A DNA stretch of 64,000 nucleotides. Origin: Edaphochlamys debaryana (lineage: Eukaryota; Chlorophyta; Chlorophyceae; Chlamydomonadales). Under the pieces are notes generated by a model. That model ran no database searches. It worked only from the letters and a program-made list of their open reading frames with translations, and was not told where the DNA came from. The DNA is taken from the NCBI GenBank assembly GCA_016858145.1, contig JAEHOE010000046.1:186001-250000 (forward strand), in the 5' to 3' direction. The translations under genes were made by a program, and so were the position numbers. Below are positions 23,301 through 36,205 of this stretch, piece by piece (position 1 is the first letter of the stretch; each line of letters starts with the position of its first letter).

Positions 23301-24781
23301 CAGGATAGAGCTAGCGGCGAGGCAAAAGGGCCAAAGCTGCTTGGACAGGGAAAGGGTTTCAAGCCAAGTCTGGACTCTGGAGGGCGGTACGCTACCCTCC
23401 CCTCACTGCTTCCCGACTACCCTTTTTGGCTCTCGACCCCAGCTCGCTCTCCGCACGCACCTTGACGTCCAGCTGCCGCCGCTCCTCCACCTCCCCCAGC
23501 CACTCCCGGACCTGCCCCACGCCAATGTAGAGCCGCGTGGTGGCCTGGACCAGCTTGGCAACGCCCTGGGTGCCGCACTGCTGGCCAGGCCACGGAAATA
23601 GCAAAGGGCGAGCAGATTAATAACCGCACAAATACTGGTATGCTTACGAGTTACGACATCACGCCAACGGCCGCTTGCTTGGTTGCTAGCAATCTAGGCA
23701 GAACTTACGTACGGGCGGGGCGCGGTCTACGCGGTCACCGCAACCATTGATGCCACTACTACTAAGCTCAGCACGCACGTATGCAGGACAAAGCCACAGC
23801 ATTGCTTCTATGACTTTGCTACCTACGTACCCCTGCTTGCTCGATCCATACCTTGCGCCGCACAGAGTCCGCACGGGCGAAGGGTGGGGATGACCCGCGC
23901 ATGCCGCCGCCGCTGCTCATACTCCCGCTTCCGTCCACTTCACGGCGGGATGCTGTTGGCGCGCCGCTGCCACTGCCCCCAGCCGCAAACCCCTCCAGTG
24001 AGCGATCTGGCGAAGGCTGCAAGAGTGCAGGAGCACGTGGAGGCGATCAAGGGAAGAAGGGGCGAGCGAGCGAGAGACATGACACGAGTAGGGCGGCGGC
24101 GGCGGCCGGTTGACGGCTGGCAACCTAAACAAGAGGTAGCGTAGGCTGGTACATGATCCGTCAGGCCTTGCACCTGGTGGCGTCACAACATGTCTGGTCC
24201 ATCCTTCCCACTGTCTCAAGCAATTGCTGACGAAGCACGCACCGGATCGCGCTGCTGCCAAGGCCTTGTGCTGGCGTGCTGGGGAGAAGGGTCCGGTGGA
24301 GGGCTGCTGGCGTTTGGCGGGAAGGCCGGTGGCGCTTGGAGGGTCAGCCGCAGCGCGTCTTCGCCCGTTCGCGCCCATCCCGTCACCAGATGACCCGGCG
24401 ACAGCTCTGCGGCCACCGACCATAGCCCAGATCTGCGCTTGCGGAAGAGTTTGGGTGGCGCAAGCGCAATCTGCGGTCCATTCTAGGAACGGTTCGTTGA
24501 CGGCCCGAGGCGCCCCAAGACTCCCGTGTTCATCTTGTTCTCGCATAATCTATCAGTTGCACTCACAAGCGAAGGTCTGCGGCGTGGTCTACGGCGACGA
24601 CACCGCTCAGCCCGGTCCTCGTCGCAAGAACCTCGTGAGTGGGCGTTTCAACATGAAGCTCCAGTTTCAGAGCTCGCGGGAGGGGCCCTCCGAACTCGCG
24701 CTCCCAAAAGGCGCGTGGAACTGCTAAAATCGGCCCGAAGACACAAACAGCTGGCTCGTCAGGTTGGGACTGCACATTCAT
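20384..24781 (-). CDS. Paralogue B: unrecognised three-module nuclear-type protein
   Basis: Exons (minus): 24781-24567, 24432-24243, 24016-23852, 23583-23461, 23250-21640, 21444-21307, then a last exon from about 20855 to the stop TAG at 20384; the junction or junctions between the last two are unresolved. N-terminal module: ILAVPRAFWEREFGGPLPRA, later GLWSVAAELS. Central module: CGTQGVAKLVQ to SPEEGLVLLLRSP, nearly identical to paralogue A. A linker of about 400 residues rich in Ala/Gly/Arg follows. C-terminal module: LLPADQLPAVVALRVQVDGG, then WGVLEDGSLLLRM. Unlike A, it continues for about 150 more residues (LGLGLGLDALQARMAQRRP). The modules resemble one another, and the first (L-x-V-P-x-x-F ... 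LP-x-A-L-x-L ... L-x-x-G) is the most B3-like. DNA binding is inference only. Gene about 970 residues. Confidence 0.72.
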
Positions 24782-25048
24782 TGTGTGGATGTCCAATACT
24801 TGCTTCTAGGCTGGAGTGCGGCCTCGCAAGCCAGCGCTATCTAGCTGAGCTGCCCACCCCCAGCAGCCATGGACACCACGAACTAGCAACAGCTGGCGTG
24901 ATCTAACTATAGTGGGGCCTACAGACGTGCTCTAGCGCAGAGTCAATGTTCACGGGGCCCCTCTGCGCGGAGTACTGCTCCGCTGACGCGATTGCGTCGA
25001 GCGCTGACACAAAGCCTTCGCCTCGCAGCCGCTGCTGCCCTAGTCACG

Positions 25049-25056
25049 TATAAATA
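25049..25056 (+). promoter_or_regulatory. TATA-like box
   Basis: TATAAATA is followed 28 bases later by an ATG (25084) that opens a 174-residue Arg/Pro/Ser-rich frame. A second, overlapping frame starts at ATG 25204. Neither encodes anything recognisable, so this is a candidate promoter without a confirmed gene. Confidence 0.25.
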
Positions 25057-26853
25057 GAGGACGGCTTTCTTGAAGGGCGTGGAATGTCAAACGTGTCAAG
25101 ATGGAGTAGACCGCCGCCGTCCCGTGCCCGCGGGTCCCGCTCGCGCGCCGACCCCTGGCGGATGTGCACGCTTCGGCCCCCTGTTCGCTTGCAAGCCCCC
25201 GCCATGTCATGGCCTCCCCGCTCATGCTGGCTCGCTCATCGTCTTCAACGCCCCACCCACCGTCCAAGCGCGCTCGCCCCGCCAGCTGGCAAGCAACCGA
25301 CACATACACCCCTGCGCCGCCCCAGCCCGCCACCCCAGGGGCCCCTGAGCTACCCTGCAAAGCTCTGCACGTACGCGCTCTTTGTTACATCCGGCGCCCA
25401 ACACAAGGGGCGCCGCCCCACTGCAGCCAGCAGCATCCTGCTCAGCCTGCCCTGCTCGTCACTCTGTTCCAGGCCTGCATGCGGTGCACGACCCTGCACC
25501 CGCCGCGCACGCACCCCCCGCCGTGTTGCTTGTCACGTTGCTAGGCGTAGATCCCAAATCAAGGCTCTGAGCGAGCCAGACGACAGATCGACAACTGGAC
25601 CAGCATAGCAAGCATGGGCGCTCTACCTGCTGCCAGGACAGCACGCATGCACGCACAAGCCTCCCCCAGAGAGAGAGAGCATTACATGACGGCACAATAC
25701 AAGCACCACCTCCTGTTTGTGTTCGCCAGCAGGGGGTCCGTATGGGCACGCACGAAATGCAGTGACCTCGACATACAGACAAGGATAAGACGTATGAAGC
25801 ACACCAGACCATGGGTACCCCAGGGTCAGGTTGTAAAGACCAGCAGGCAAAGCCTCCAGATCACAGGCTTAGGGAGTCCAGAAAGCGCTCTCTCGAGAGA
25901 GATAGAGAGCCCACATGTATCGCGTCAATCACCTGTACAACCAGAGGGGCCCATAACAGATCCAACCTGAGTTCTCTGGGGTGGCCCTAGGTACGAAAAC
26001 AGCCACAAGTTTATGATAACAGGTCAGGAGGAATGGGCGAGACAGGTCAAGCGATCCCATCCCTTCCAGTAAACCCATCCTAATAATTGCGAGCGGGCCA
26101 TAGCCCAAGCGAGCCTTCGTGAGGGGGCCATCCATGCAGCCGACGGCGGGAACGCTGATATCGTAGATATCGCCGGGCAGACTCAAGCAAGACCATTCAG
26201 ATTAATATCGCCAAGCCAACCCACACACAGTCACGAATGCGCCCGCCGGGGAGCTCCGGATTAATCAGCAGCCACACGTTATCACGCGTAACGCCACAGC
26301 CAGCCAGCAACGCAACGTCTTCCAGCAGAGTACAGAGCAACAGGACAGATCCGGAAATGGTGAGTACATACGAGGAGGGTCCCAGCAGTGCGGGGAACGA
26401 ACAAGTCCGGCAACCACATTCAGCAACACCCTTTCGGGGCAGAACCTACCATGAAGGAGGGAGTTGATTGATTGCCCAGCATCTATCGCTACACCATCGA
26501 CAGCAAGACGCCATAGCACATCCTAACGTCCAGTCTCCTAACGTGCCGACGAGGCCAGAATGGGTAACGGTGCTGCGTCAGCGGATATTATATATGATTA
26601 TCTAGCCCCATCTACGCAATCTATTGATTGGGCTACGTACAGTTCCTGGCCCTAATCACTCGCCCACAAGCAATAATAATCATCAGACAGAGAGCGCTCA
26701 CGTGCAAACGCTGGCCCCACCCTCGCTCGACAGTTGACTGGCGACCAGCTACGTACATACCCCGCCGCCGTGCCCCACGAGAGCTTAGCTAGCTCGCCCC
26801 AGGGGAGACTGCTCCCCTGCTCTCACCTCTTCCTGCCTCCTCTGCCCTGCTTT

Positions 26854-26961
26854 GCCCTCCACTACCGTACTCCGAGCCTGCTAGGCCTGCTGCATGCAGC
26901 AAATGCCCTGCCCTCCACTACCGTACTCCGAGCCTGCTAGGCCTGCTGCATGCAGCAAATG
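26854..26961 (+). repeat. 56-base tandem duplication
   Basis: The block beginning GCCCTCCACTACCGTACTCC occurs at 26854 and again at 26910 with no visible mismatch over 52 bases. A recent local duplication. Confidence 0.9.
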
Positions 26962-28530
26962 TCTGGCCCAGCACCCGCCACGCACGCACGCCTCCCTTGC
27001 TGCATGCGCCTTGCTTGTGCCTTGCACCATGTGATTCAGCAGTGTTTTACGAAGGCTCCGAGCGAGCCAGCCAGCCAGCCAGTCACACATACATCCTGAC
27101 AACCTGACCAGCAGGGACGGGCCTCAACCTGTTGTCAGATAGAACGGTGTGGGCCCGTGCACCCGTAACGAAAGAAGTATCAATAAGGAAGCCGCGGCTG
27201 TACTGCCAAACGCACCGCCTGCAGGGTTAGGTGCCCGAAAAGGAAAGACATGTTTCGACGCTGACACGCTGATGACACGCACCTACCTACGTCGGGTGCT
27301 GCAGGAAAGGAAAATAGTAGCAAGCACTGAACGCCACCCATTATACCCGAGGGGTGCGGCAGCAGCAGTATCTGGCAATTACTCCCTCCTGGCCAGCCCA
27401 ACTCAAGCCGGCGGCCGGCGGCCCAATCGACGCTCCCCATCCCCATCATTTGCTCCATTGGCTTGACTTCTACCACTGTGCCCCGGGCGGCGGGGGTGAT
27501 TATTGCAGTCTTTCTTTAGCCAGCGTCCATCACGCACGTTGGTAGGTGTCCATCCGGGGACCCACTATAATGCCATGAGAGCCCCATCTGTCCTTTCAGG
27601 CGCCACTCATCCCGCCCTGCCGTGCATGCGTACATACGCTAGCTAGCATACTCTCCATCTCGACAAGTCATTGATAGCCGAGCTTGATTGATTGCTTGCA
27701 AGAAACCTCATGAGCCGCTATACGAGGCCCTGGCCAAGTTATGGCGTACGGGCTACAGGCAGGGTCCACTCACATCCCTCTTAGCAGCAGGCAGCGGGTC
27801 AACGCGCAAGCCACCACGCATCAAGATAATCAGATTTCTATGGTCTCTTGGGGATTAACGAAATCACCCCAAGCAAGTGACCCTGCGCGGCTGGGGTAGC
27901 CAGCGGGAGCCCTCTCCATCCATCCAACCCACGGGGCGAGGACCACGCACACCCTACGCCACAACCCCAGCCAGCGGCCTTCGTTTCAATGTCTTCAAGC
28001 CCATAAACAAGCATACCACGACATGACTTGGACAAAGCCGCCCCCACTGAGCAGGCAGAACTTCCATCCTTGCCTGCACACGCGCCCCACGAATAACGCT
28101 TTCAAGTGTTTCAATCGTGCTATGTTACCGCCGGAAGCATCACCGCTCAAGCCGCCGCTCGATGCATACGATTGCTCGTTCCCTGTAACCAGCACGCGGC
28201 CCTGCATACCCATGGGGCACTGACTGATGCTGATGGTTCATTCCAGCCATGCATCCACTACGCCGTGATAGCGAGCAATCCGTCGTCGCACTGCGCTATG
28301 TTAAAAAACACTTGCTGTCGAAACAGTCGCTACAGTCGCCGCGAAAACCGTCGAGTCGACCGAATGCTGTGAAGACCCTTCGACTACTTCGACCGCCTGC
28401 TGTCAGTCAAATGCCGATGTCGCACGCACCTCTTCTACATGCTCAGGCTTACGTGAAGCTGCTCCCAGCCTTGATTGCTCCGGCTACTCCGGCAGCAGCC
28501 TGGCGATGGTTGGGCGCACACAAGACTCGG

Positions 28531-28550
28531 TTATTATTATTATTATTATT
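28531..28550 (+). repeat. (TTA)n microsatellite
   Basis: Nearly seven TTA units in otherwise GC-rich sequence. Confidence 0.9.
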
Positions 28551-29160
28551 GCCGCCGCCGTACGACACGGTGTACACGCACGGCTGGGTCACGTTAAGCA
28601 TGCAGCAGCAGGTCCGAGCCCACGCACCCCGCCAGCAGCCGTCGTTAGCAAGATGCGAGAAGTTAACTTCGGCCTAGCCTACCTAGCCATTTGCATGCCA
28701 AGATGTGTGCCGCCGCAAGCCGCAGTAGTAGCCACCGGTGAGAGCTAGGTAGCTAGCACGCACGATCCATTGCGAGACGGCCGCCCCAACTACTGTCATC
28801 AGCCTACCTACCTTGGCGAAGTATTAAGGGGACGGACGTCGATGCCGGAGGCCATAGGGGCCCGACTGAGGACGCCGACTCTCACAGAGGTTTGCATTGG
28901 ATGCTCGCCCTCAACCGTCAACCATGCACCCGAAGGGCACGGCCAAACTTGGACTGGTGTTTCTGTCCGAGAGAGGGCGGGGATGGGAGGAAGCCAAATA
29001 AAGGTGCTACTTGGACCGCCGGTGGATGGAATAGATGAAACGAAGCAATTCCCATCAGTCGCCAAGCCCTTCGTTCGTTGCATCACTCAGCAGGGTAGGT
29101 ATTTTAGGCAAGCAAGGCGGACGGAACCAAAGCTGCCCTGTGCGCCAGGATACGGCTGCT

Positions 29161-30016
29161 ATGGCATCCGCTAGGCGCCAAGTTGACTGGATCAGGGCTG
29201 CCTTGCCGCCGCATAAAAGTACCGACCGCAAATTGCGACAGCAGGTAGGCAGTTGGGAAGTAGTCTCGCGCGCGGTGCCTGGCCAAGGTGCGGTCTCGCT
29301 GTCGGGCGGGGCAGCGGTGCGTTGGGGGCGTGTCTGGGGGGGCGGGGGGGCGGGGGAGAGAGGGGGGGGGGGAAGGTGCAGGACCGTTGAGAACAGAGCG
29401 GGGAGAAGTTGAGCCCCCCAGCTGTTCGCACCTGTCTGTGGAGCTGTTCCTCTTTGCCACCTTGCTTTCAGCTCCGCGCGAGCTAGACGCCTGCGGCTGC
29501 TGCAGGCCACCCTGCCTTGGATGATGGAGTGCGAACCTTGTCTGGAGCAGGCCGCGCAGCAGCATTCTACAGCAGCAGCTGCAGCTCCAGCAGTAAAGGT
29601 CTGCTTGTTGGCCACATAGTTCCTCGCCCGCAAGCCCCGCGCGTCAGCGTCAGACACCCATGACAGGCGAAGCTGTTGCTGGCGCCACACGCCTTTGATC
29701 CTGACGGAAACAAGCACTTTGACTCATTGTTGACCTCATATGGGTTGTAGCTATCTCGTAAGCTTGTTTGGGCATGGTTAGGCCGTGCGAAGCAAGGCGA
29801 AATGCAAGTGTTCGGCCTCCGTCGCAGCGTAAGCCTTGAGGAGGAGACAGTGCTAAAGCCTGCTCTGAGTTTATTGTGGCTAATAAGGCAGAGCATCGAG
29901 GGGGCCTTGAAAGCGTCAGGGCGTATACGGCGGACGTACAGTTCTGGAAAGTTGCGACAAAGCGCGACACCTGCGAGGCCGTTCTGACTTCCGCTGCCAT
30001 GCTGTGCGCCTTGTAG
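29161..30016 (+). CDS. Small four-exon gene, unknown function
   Basis: Exons 29161-29244, 29422-29598, 29667-29743 and 29851-30016 join in frame to give about 167 residues. Starts MASARRQVDWIRAALPPHKS; middle ARRLRLLQATLPWMMECEPC; then LAPHAFDPDGNKHFDSLLTS and AYTADVQFWKVATKRDTCEA, ending SAAMLCAL. The composition (mixed charged and aromatic residues, few Ala/Gly/Pro runs) is unlike chance open frames in this DNA, and each join preserves frame. Donors of exons 2 and 3 (GTCTGC, GTTGTA) are weak; without the last splice the protein would stop after TSYGL. No signal peptide, membrane segment or recognised domain. Confidence 0.5.
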
Positions 30017-30524
30017 CCAGCTGCGCGCGGCGAAATGCTCCGCCCTGTCTCCGCCTCGGCCGCCCCGAGCTCAAGCTTCATCGAGCTTCACCCTCGGGCT
30101 TCGTTCCCCCATCCACCTGCTACCCGTGCGCCACTCATGCGCCCACGATGCCCACCGCGCCCGTCATCATGCATCGTTGTGGGTTAGCATGGCCCCTGCG
30201 AGCACCTGCTGTCGTCCGCCAAGAGCGCCCCGTCTGCCGGGCTCACAAAGAACATCTGACCGTAACACTCCTGTAGCCATTTTCGCGGCCAGCCAGAGCG
30301 GTCATGACCGTTGTGTCACTGCTGGTGTGGCGACTACGGTCCTCCTGCTCCATGCATCCGACCCTTCAAGGAAAGGTCTAGCCCGCTATGCTAGTTGATA
30401 CGTCAAACCGCTGGCTCACCGCCGCTCGTCACACCGTGAAGCTCCCGCCGCCATTCCTCCACTCGTCCCTGCGCTGAGATTAGGCTCCGCCAGCCAGGAC
30501 CAGCCCCCGAACGGCATTCGTGCC
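30017..30524. other. Convergent 3' flanks
   Basis: Lies between the 3' ends of the small unknown gene (+) and RSPH10B-like (-). No gene seen. Confidence 0.5.
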
Positions 30525-33500
30525 TCACCCGCCCTCCTCCATCCCGCCTGTCGGTGGCGGCGTGGGCGAGAGGCCCGCCGGGACCTGCTCCAGCCCCTCG
30601 CCCGGCCCAGCCACCTCCCCCACCCCAAGCAGTCCCGCTCCCTCCGCCGCTGCTGCGGCCGCTGCCGCTGCCGCTGCTGCAGCCGCCGCCGCGGCGGCTG
30701 CGGACGCGCGCTTGGGGCTTCCCGGCTGCGAGGGGCCGCTCCGCTTGGGCGAGCTGGGCGATGAGGGCGAGGCCGATTCCGCCGCGTCCAGGACTGCGGC
30801 CAAGCGCTCGCTCAGCCAGGAATCGCCCTCGGTCCAGTCGCAGGCCACTCGCAGCAGTGCGTCTGTGAACTCGGCGAACGTCAGCGGCGTCTCCATGGAA
30901 AACAGGAGCTCCTGCAGAGGGGGTTGGGATGGTGGCAAGGGCAGGTGGGGAGCGTTGGATGGCTGGGGTCGTAAGGTTCGAGGGGCTGATGGTGGGTGCA
31001 AAGGCACGTGGGGGGCGTGGTGCGTTGGATGGCTCGGGACGGCTGAGGGCAAACGGATGAGTCATGCGGCCGAAGTAAGCACGTCCAGCAGGTGTGGGAA
31101 TGAAGGGTGTCAGGCTGAGGCCACAATGCGGTGGCTTGGGGTTCGGTCCGGCCCGGCCTGCATGTGCCGCAGCACTTGGGAGAAAGGGCCGGCGGGACGG
31201 CCATGCAGCGCCGCCAACTGTGCACGGCATCACGCAAGCAACCGCACGCCCGCCACATCCGAAGTGCACGTACGCCACGTGCGTGCCCGCCCACCGTACC
31301 TGCTCGTCCTCAGGCGTCAGCACCGCGGAGCGGTAGGGGGTGTCCCGGTCCTCCGCGGGCCCGTCCACCAGCATCCTGGGATGGCAGCCAGCCAGGCAAG
31401 CACCGAAGGGCGCACATGATGACTCAGTATGGCACGCAATGAAGTGACGTACCGCTCGCTCTCCCTGCGCTAGCTCCTGTTGGATCTCCCACTGCCGCGC
31501 CCCTGAAGTACGTAGGCAACTATAGGCATCCACACCCTCCCATTTCCCCGCTCTGTGCGCCGCCCGCCCGCTCGCCAGCCCCTACGCTCACCGCTGCACG
31601 GGCCCGTACGCGTTACGGCTGACGTAGTTCCACAGCAGCTGCAGCAGCGCCTGCTTCATGGTGATGGCGATCGTGAGGCGCCCGCTGCGCGCCGCGATCG
31701 CCTCCAGCGCCGCCGCCAACGCGCGCGCCGGCGCCGTGGCGGCAAACACGGGGTCCGGCACGCCGCCCGCCACCACCGCGCCCGCGCCGCGCGCCTCCGG
31801 CGCCGCCATCAGCGCCGCCAGCTGCTTCCGCGTCAGCGGCGGCGGCTCCTTCGCCGCCGCCAGGAACACCTCCGCCGCCTTGAACCGCACCGTATCCAGC
31901 GCCTGCACGCCCGCCTCCGTGGACGTGTTGGGGGGTAGCACGGGCGTGGGCGCGGGCGGCGAGGGCGGCGTGGCCTTGGCCTTGTTGATGAGGTGCAGGA
32001 TGTGCAGCGTCAGCATCTGGTGCAGGCGGCGCTCCAGGGAGGGCAGGTGCTGGAAGCGCACGGCCGCAATGCGGACCAGGGCCTCGGAGAAGGCGCGGAA
32101 GGACAGCTCGCCCACGGGGCAGTGCCGGCCGCCGGGCGTGTGCTCTGCCGCCAGGTGCTCCCAGAAGCGGCGCTGCTCGGCCGTCATGTAGTCGAAGGCG
32201 TTGGGCGTCTCCTGCGGCGCGTGGCGGGTTTCGGCGGGCGACCAAGGACACGGTGGGGAAGGTTAACAGGGAGCTGAGCGGAGCAACCCCAGCAGCCCCA
32301 GGTCCGGAAAAGCCGAGCAAAATTGCATGTGCCCATGGCACGTGCGAGCGGCGCTGTGAGCCTCACAGCGAACTTCAGTCGACGCTCGCTGTCTCCCGCT
32401 CACCCCCTTCCTGAAGTTGCGCAGCTTCTCCGGCATGAGCCGCGAGGTGGCCAGGATGTCGTTCACGGAGATGAGCGTCAGCTGCGGCGACAGCAGCCGG
32501 CAGTCGTTCACCATGTCCCACACCTGGGGCGGAACGGGAGCAGGAGGAAGCGGAGAGGCAGGAGCTTCAGATGTGGGGCGTGGCTGAGTAGGGCGGAGAA
32601 TGTCGGTTGTCTTGCAGAACGGTAGCCGCCGCAGCCGGTGCTGCATGGATTGGCTTTGTCGAACGCAGCAGTTCAAGGCAAACACAGCGGGGCGCTCCCT
32701 CCCAAACCCTGTCCATGCGTGCCTGTGCCGCCAGGAGCGAGAAGTTGAGTCGGGGCATCTTGGCGGGCAGGTAGGCCGAGGGCCGCTTGCTGCAGGGAGG
32801 GCGCAATGCACGAAACGTGTTTGACGTACGTCAGCCACGCGAAGGTGAAGACCATACACAGTTCCGCTGCATCGTACATAGCAAGCGCGTGTGCCGAGGC
32901 GGGGCATGCAGCAAGGCAGTAGCGCTCCGCCCAGGATCGGCCACAGCTTGGAGCTGCAGCTCCTGCCTGCGCGGCTAGTTAGCGAACCAAGCCAGGCCAA
33001 TATGTAGGAACCGCTCCAAACATCTTCGCGGCTCCGCCTCCGCCGCAAGCCTCACTCCCTCACCAGTACTTGTCGTACAGCATGCGCAGCTCTGTGTTGA
33101 AGCACAGCAGCAGGTTGCCGATGGCGCGGCGGGAGGCGACGGGGTTCTCCTCCTCCTCCACCAGGTCCTCGATCTGCGGGCAGGGCAGAGACAGGGTATA
33201 GGTCGGGAAATTTGCGGATGACAGACGCTGTCCTTCTTGGTCCTCACTCACTCCTCACCACCGTACGCATGCATGCCATGCTTGAAGTCGCTAGCTGCAG
33301 GGACCGCGACCTCCTCCGTTGCACCTTGCACGCTGGGGCTGCCTCGGTGCACGTGCCCGGCCTACCCACTGCAACAACCCCTCTCCCCCGTGGCCGGCCC
33401 ACCTGCAGCATCATGCCGGTGCTGGTGGGCGCAAAGGTCTCCCCGGGCGACAGCAGCGGCCGGTCCTGCGCGAAGGTGCCGCACCACACCTCCCCGTTCT

Positions 33501-35736
33501 CAAACATGTAGCAGCCCTGCGGAGCGAAGGGGAACGGAGGGCGAGGCACATCAGAAAGAGTTCCGTCAAAAAGGCTGCTGTAATGCTCGGGGTGCAATTC
33601 AGCCCCAGAGAGTGAAAAGATCAGCAAGATGCCGTGCGATGCGTTGTGCCCAGGTGCTCGACGGCCAGCGCTCTCACCTGCCCATGCTTGTGGTCCGAGT
33701 GCCAGTAGCCCTCGTACCGCGCCCCCGTGGCGTAGTACAGCACGCCATACCCGTGCCGCCGGCCGTTCTTGAACATGCCGTAGTAGCTGCGGGATGCCAG
33801 GGGAGGAAAGGACGTCACGTCAGGGCATGCGAGCATGCCGCACAGGCCGGCACTTGTGGCAACGGCAGATGCCCCCTGCAGCACCCAGACTGCTCATTAG
33901 CTACCCCGCACCGCCAAGCTTGCAAAGGAGTCCAGCGTTGTATGCACCTAGTCCGCGCGCGGCCCATTATGTCTCGCCAGCATCTAGCTCCACGGACTCA
34001 TAAAACCGCCTACCGGTTGTGCATGAGCAGCTGTGCGTGTGTGGGGATGTTGACCTCGCCCTGGTCCGAGAACCACACGTGGAGCCCCGCGCCGTTCGGT
34101 ACGTTGTTGTCCCACTCGCCGCTGTACTGCTGCCTTACGCCCTCCCAGCGCATCGTTCCCACGCCGCGCTTTTTGTCGTCCTCCCACATGCCGTCGTACA
34201 GGTCCCCATTTTCGTACTTCATCACGCCGGGGCCGTGCTTGCAGTCATTCACCCAGGAGCCTGGGTGCGTGCAGCAACACAGGGGCGGAAACCGAGGAGG
34301 GCAGCCTGGTTAGCACTCAATACCGGTAACGGGGCCACGCAGCCGCGCCCCGCCGAGGCATTACCATACCTGCCCGCAAAGGTCCACATGCCCCGACCCA
34401 CACGTGCAGAGGACCGGGGCTCCAGGGGCGCTCGGCTCACCTCGGTAGTAGCTCGTACGCTGCACGTTCATGTACAGCACGCCCTGCCCATGCCGCATGC
34501 CATCATGCCAGTCGCCGTCGTACACCGCAGTCGTCTTGGTGAAAGACAGCTTGCCGCGGCCCTCGCGCTTGCCGTTCACCACCGTACCCTCGTACATCGC
34601 CCCCGACGGCCAGGTGTAGGTCTGTGCAGGTAGGAACGCAAAGCTCGGCTGACGGGTGTGCGTAGCCCGAGGTGCATACGGTAGAACTGAGGGGGCATGC
34701 GCCTGTCCCAGCCCGGGCACCTTGCCTCCAACCCCAAAGCCCTGGCGCCCCGTCACCCAACCGAACAGGCACTGCCGAAGCGCACGCCCGCGCCTGCTCC
34801 TCGCACACCATCGCAGTATCCCACCAACCGTGGTGCCCACGACCCACCCCGGTGCCCGTGAGTTGGTTGTTGTTGAACTCGCCCTCGTACACGATGCCGT
34901 CCGGGAACACCAGCTTGCCGCTGCCATGCATGCGGCCGCTGACCCACTCGCCATCGTACTTGGCGCCGCTTTTGAACGTCACCCGCCCATGCCCGTTCCA
35001 GCGCCCGTTGCCGTCGGCCGAGCCCTCATACGACGTAGACACGGTCTGGCAGGCAGGGGCGCAGCATAGGGTTCGTTATGGATGGTCGGATGTTCAAGGC
35101 GAGTGGGAGGAGTCTGACATGACGCATCCGTCATGCAACGACCCAGTGTCACGCAGGCCAACAGCCGGGTTTCTCGGGTGAGGAGATGCAGCCACGCCAT
35201 CACGCACACAACCGAAATGGGGGGGAGCAGAGGCTTTGGCCCATGAGCGCTGGACCCGTGTCGCCGGTCCCGTAGTGGCGCCACTCCTGGTCCCTCCTCA
35301 GGCCCCTTGCCTCACCACCAGCCTGACCGTTTCATAACTCCCTTCGCTAAATCCTGAGAGGCGGCCCAGTCCCAGGCCTCCTTCACACCTGTGTCCTGGG
35401 CACTCCGTAGCTGTAGTCTAGTTCTGCTAGCCCTAGAGCCTCTACCGCTCCCCACTTCGGGACAGCGCGTAGCGCAGTGAGCGGCCACGAATTCTCTGGG
35501 GCTTAGTCCTAGGACCCCGTCCAAACCCTTTCCAAGGTTGCGCCAGGCCTCTGGCAGCTGCTGCTAAGATCACTATGTGATGGACGGGTCGGCGGGCTGG
35601 GCTGCACTGAAGAGGGCGTTCAGCCGACGCTGTCCGCCCAGGGGGTGCACTAGGGGGCTGGCTGCCAGGGGAGGCCCCAGCCCCAGAACGGCCCCTCCCC
35701 GGCCCTCGGCCTCACCGGCTCCAAATCCGGCTCCAT
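30525..35736 (-). CDS. RSPH10B: Radial spoke head 10 homologue B (MORN-repeat ciliary protein)
   Basis: N-terminal MORN repeats run through successive exons: YEGSADGNGRWNGHGRVTF, YDGEWVSGRMHGSGKLVFPD, TYTWPSGAMYEGTVVNGKRE, YYGMFKNGRRHGYGVLYYA, YEGYWHSDHKHGQGCYMFEN. A helical C-terminal region follows (WDMVNDCRLLSPQLTLISVN, FWEHLAAEHTPGG, TPLTFAEFTDALLRVACDW). Order and motifs match animal RSPH10B, a component of axonemal radial spokes, so the protein should act in motile cilia. Likely start is ATG at 35736 (exon 35736-35716), joining in phase to 35045. The last exon has a run of 19 alanines, absent from animal homologues as far as I recall, and ends in TGA at 30525. One intron near 32733 seems to use a GC donor; the joins around 31.6-31.4 kb are unresolved. 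Divergent from NHP2, 470 bases away. Confidence 0.88.
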
Positions 35737-36205
35737 GACCAGCCACAGCTCCCTCCCGGCCGAGGCCCTCTCTGAGCCCTCCTTGTTACGTCCAGGCACG
35801 CGGCATGCAGCCCGCGGTCACCGCATTGTGGCTTCCACGAGCTCGTACGCCAGTTGTTCGGCGATATGAAGCTGTGATGAATCCAGGAAATCTTAGAGGG
35901 AGAGTCTGTTGCGAGCTCTTTCGCTCGAAGGTGAAGGATGCGGGTTGACCAAAGCCCCCTATAAGTAGTACGTGAATGCTCTGCTGTAAAGTTGATGGAA
36001 GGTTCCAGGCGATAGATAACAAAGGGAGGCTTGAGCGGCCTCCTGGGCGAAGCAGGTCGAGCCCCATCCGGATGCAGGCTCGGGCTTTCGCGTCGTCGCT
36101 AGTATCCCGCTGCCACATAGCTCATCAGTTCTAGGTTGCCTTGCTATTTTACGTGCAGCAGCGCTAAGTCCCCAACACAGCCCGCCGCCGCAGTCCCGCA
36201 ACACA
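35737..36205. promoter_or_regulatory. Shared upstream region of RSPH10B-like and NHP2
   Basis: The two start codons face away from each other with 469 bases between, so both promoters must overlap here if the RSPH10B start is right. No clear TATA box or transcription-factor site was recognised. Confidence 0.5.

Larger units (their letters stand above)
24782..29160. other. Long gene-poor stretch
   Basis: Over 4 kb with lower GC than its neighbours and no coherent exon chain. A TATA-like box is at 25049, a 56-base tandem duplication at 26854 and a (TTA)n run at 28531. Minus frame 28808-29086 and plus frame 28770-29174 are open but have no splice support or recognised motif. It may hold degraded mobile DNA or regulatory sequence. 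Confidence 0.4.
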
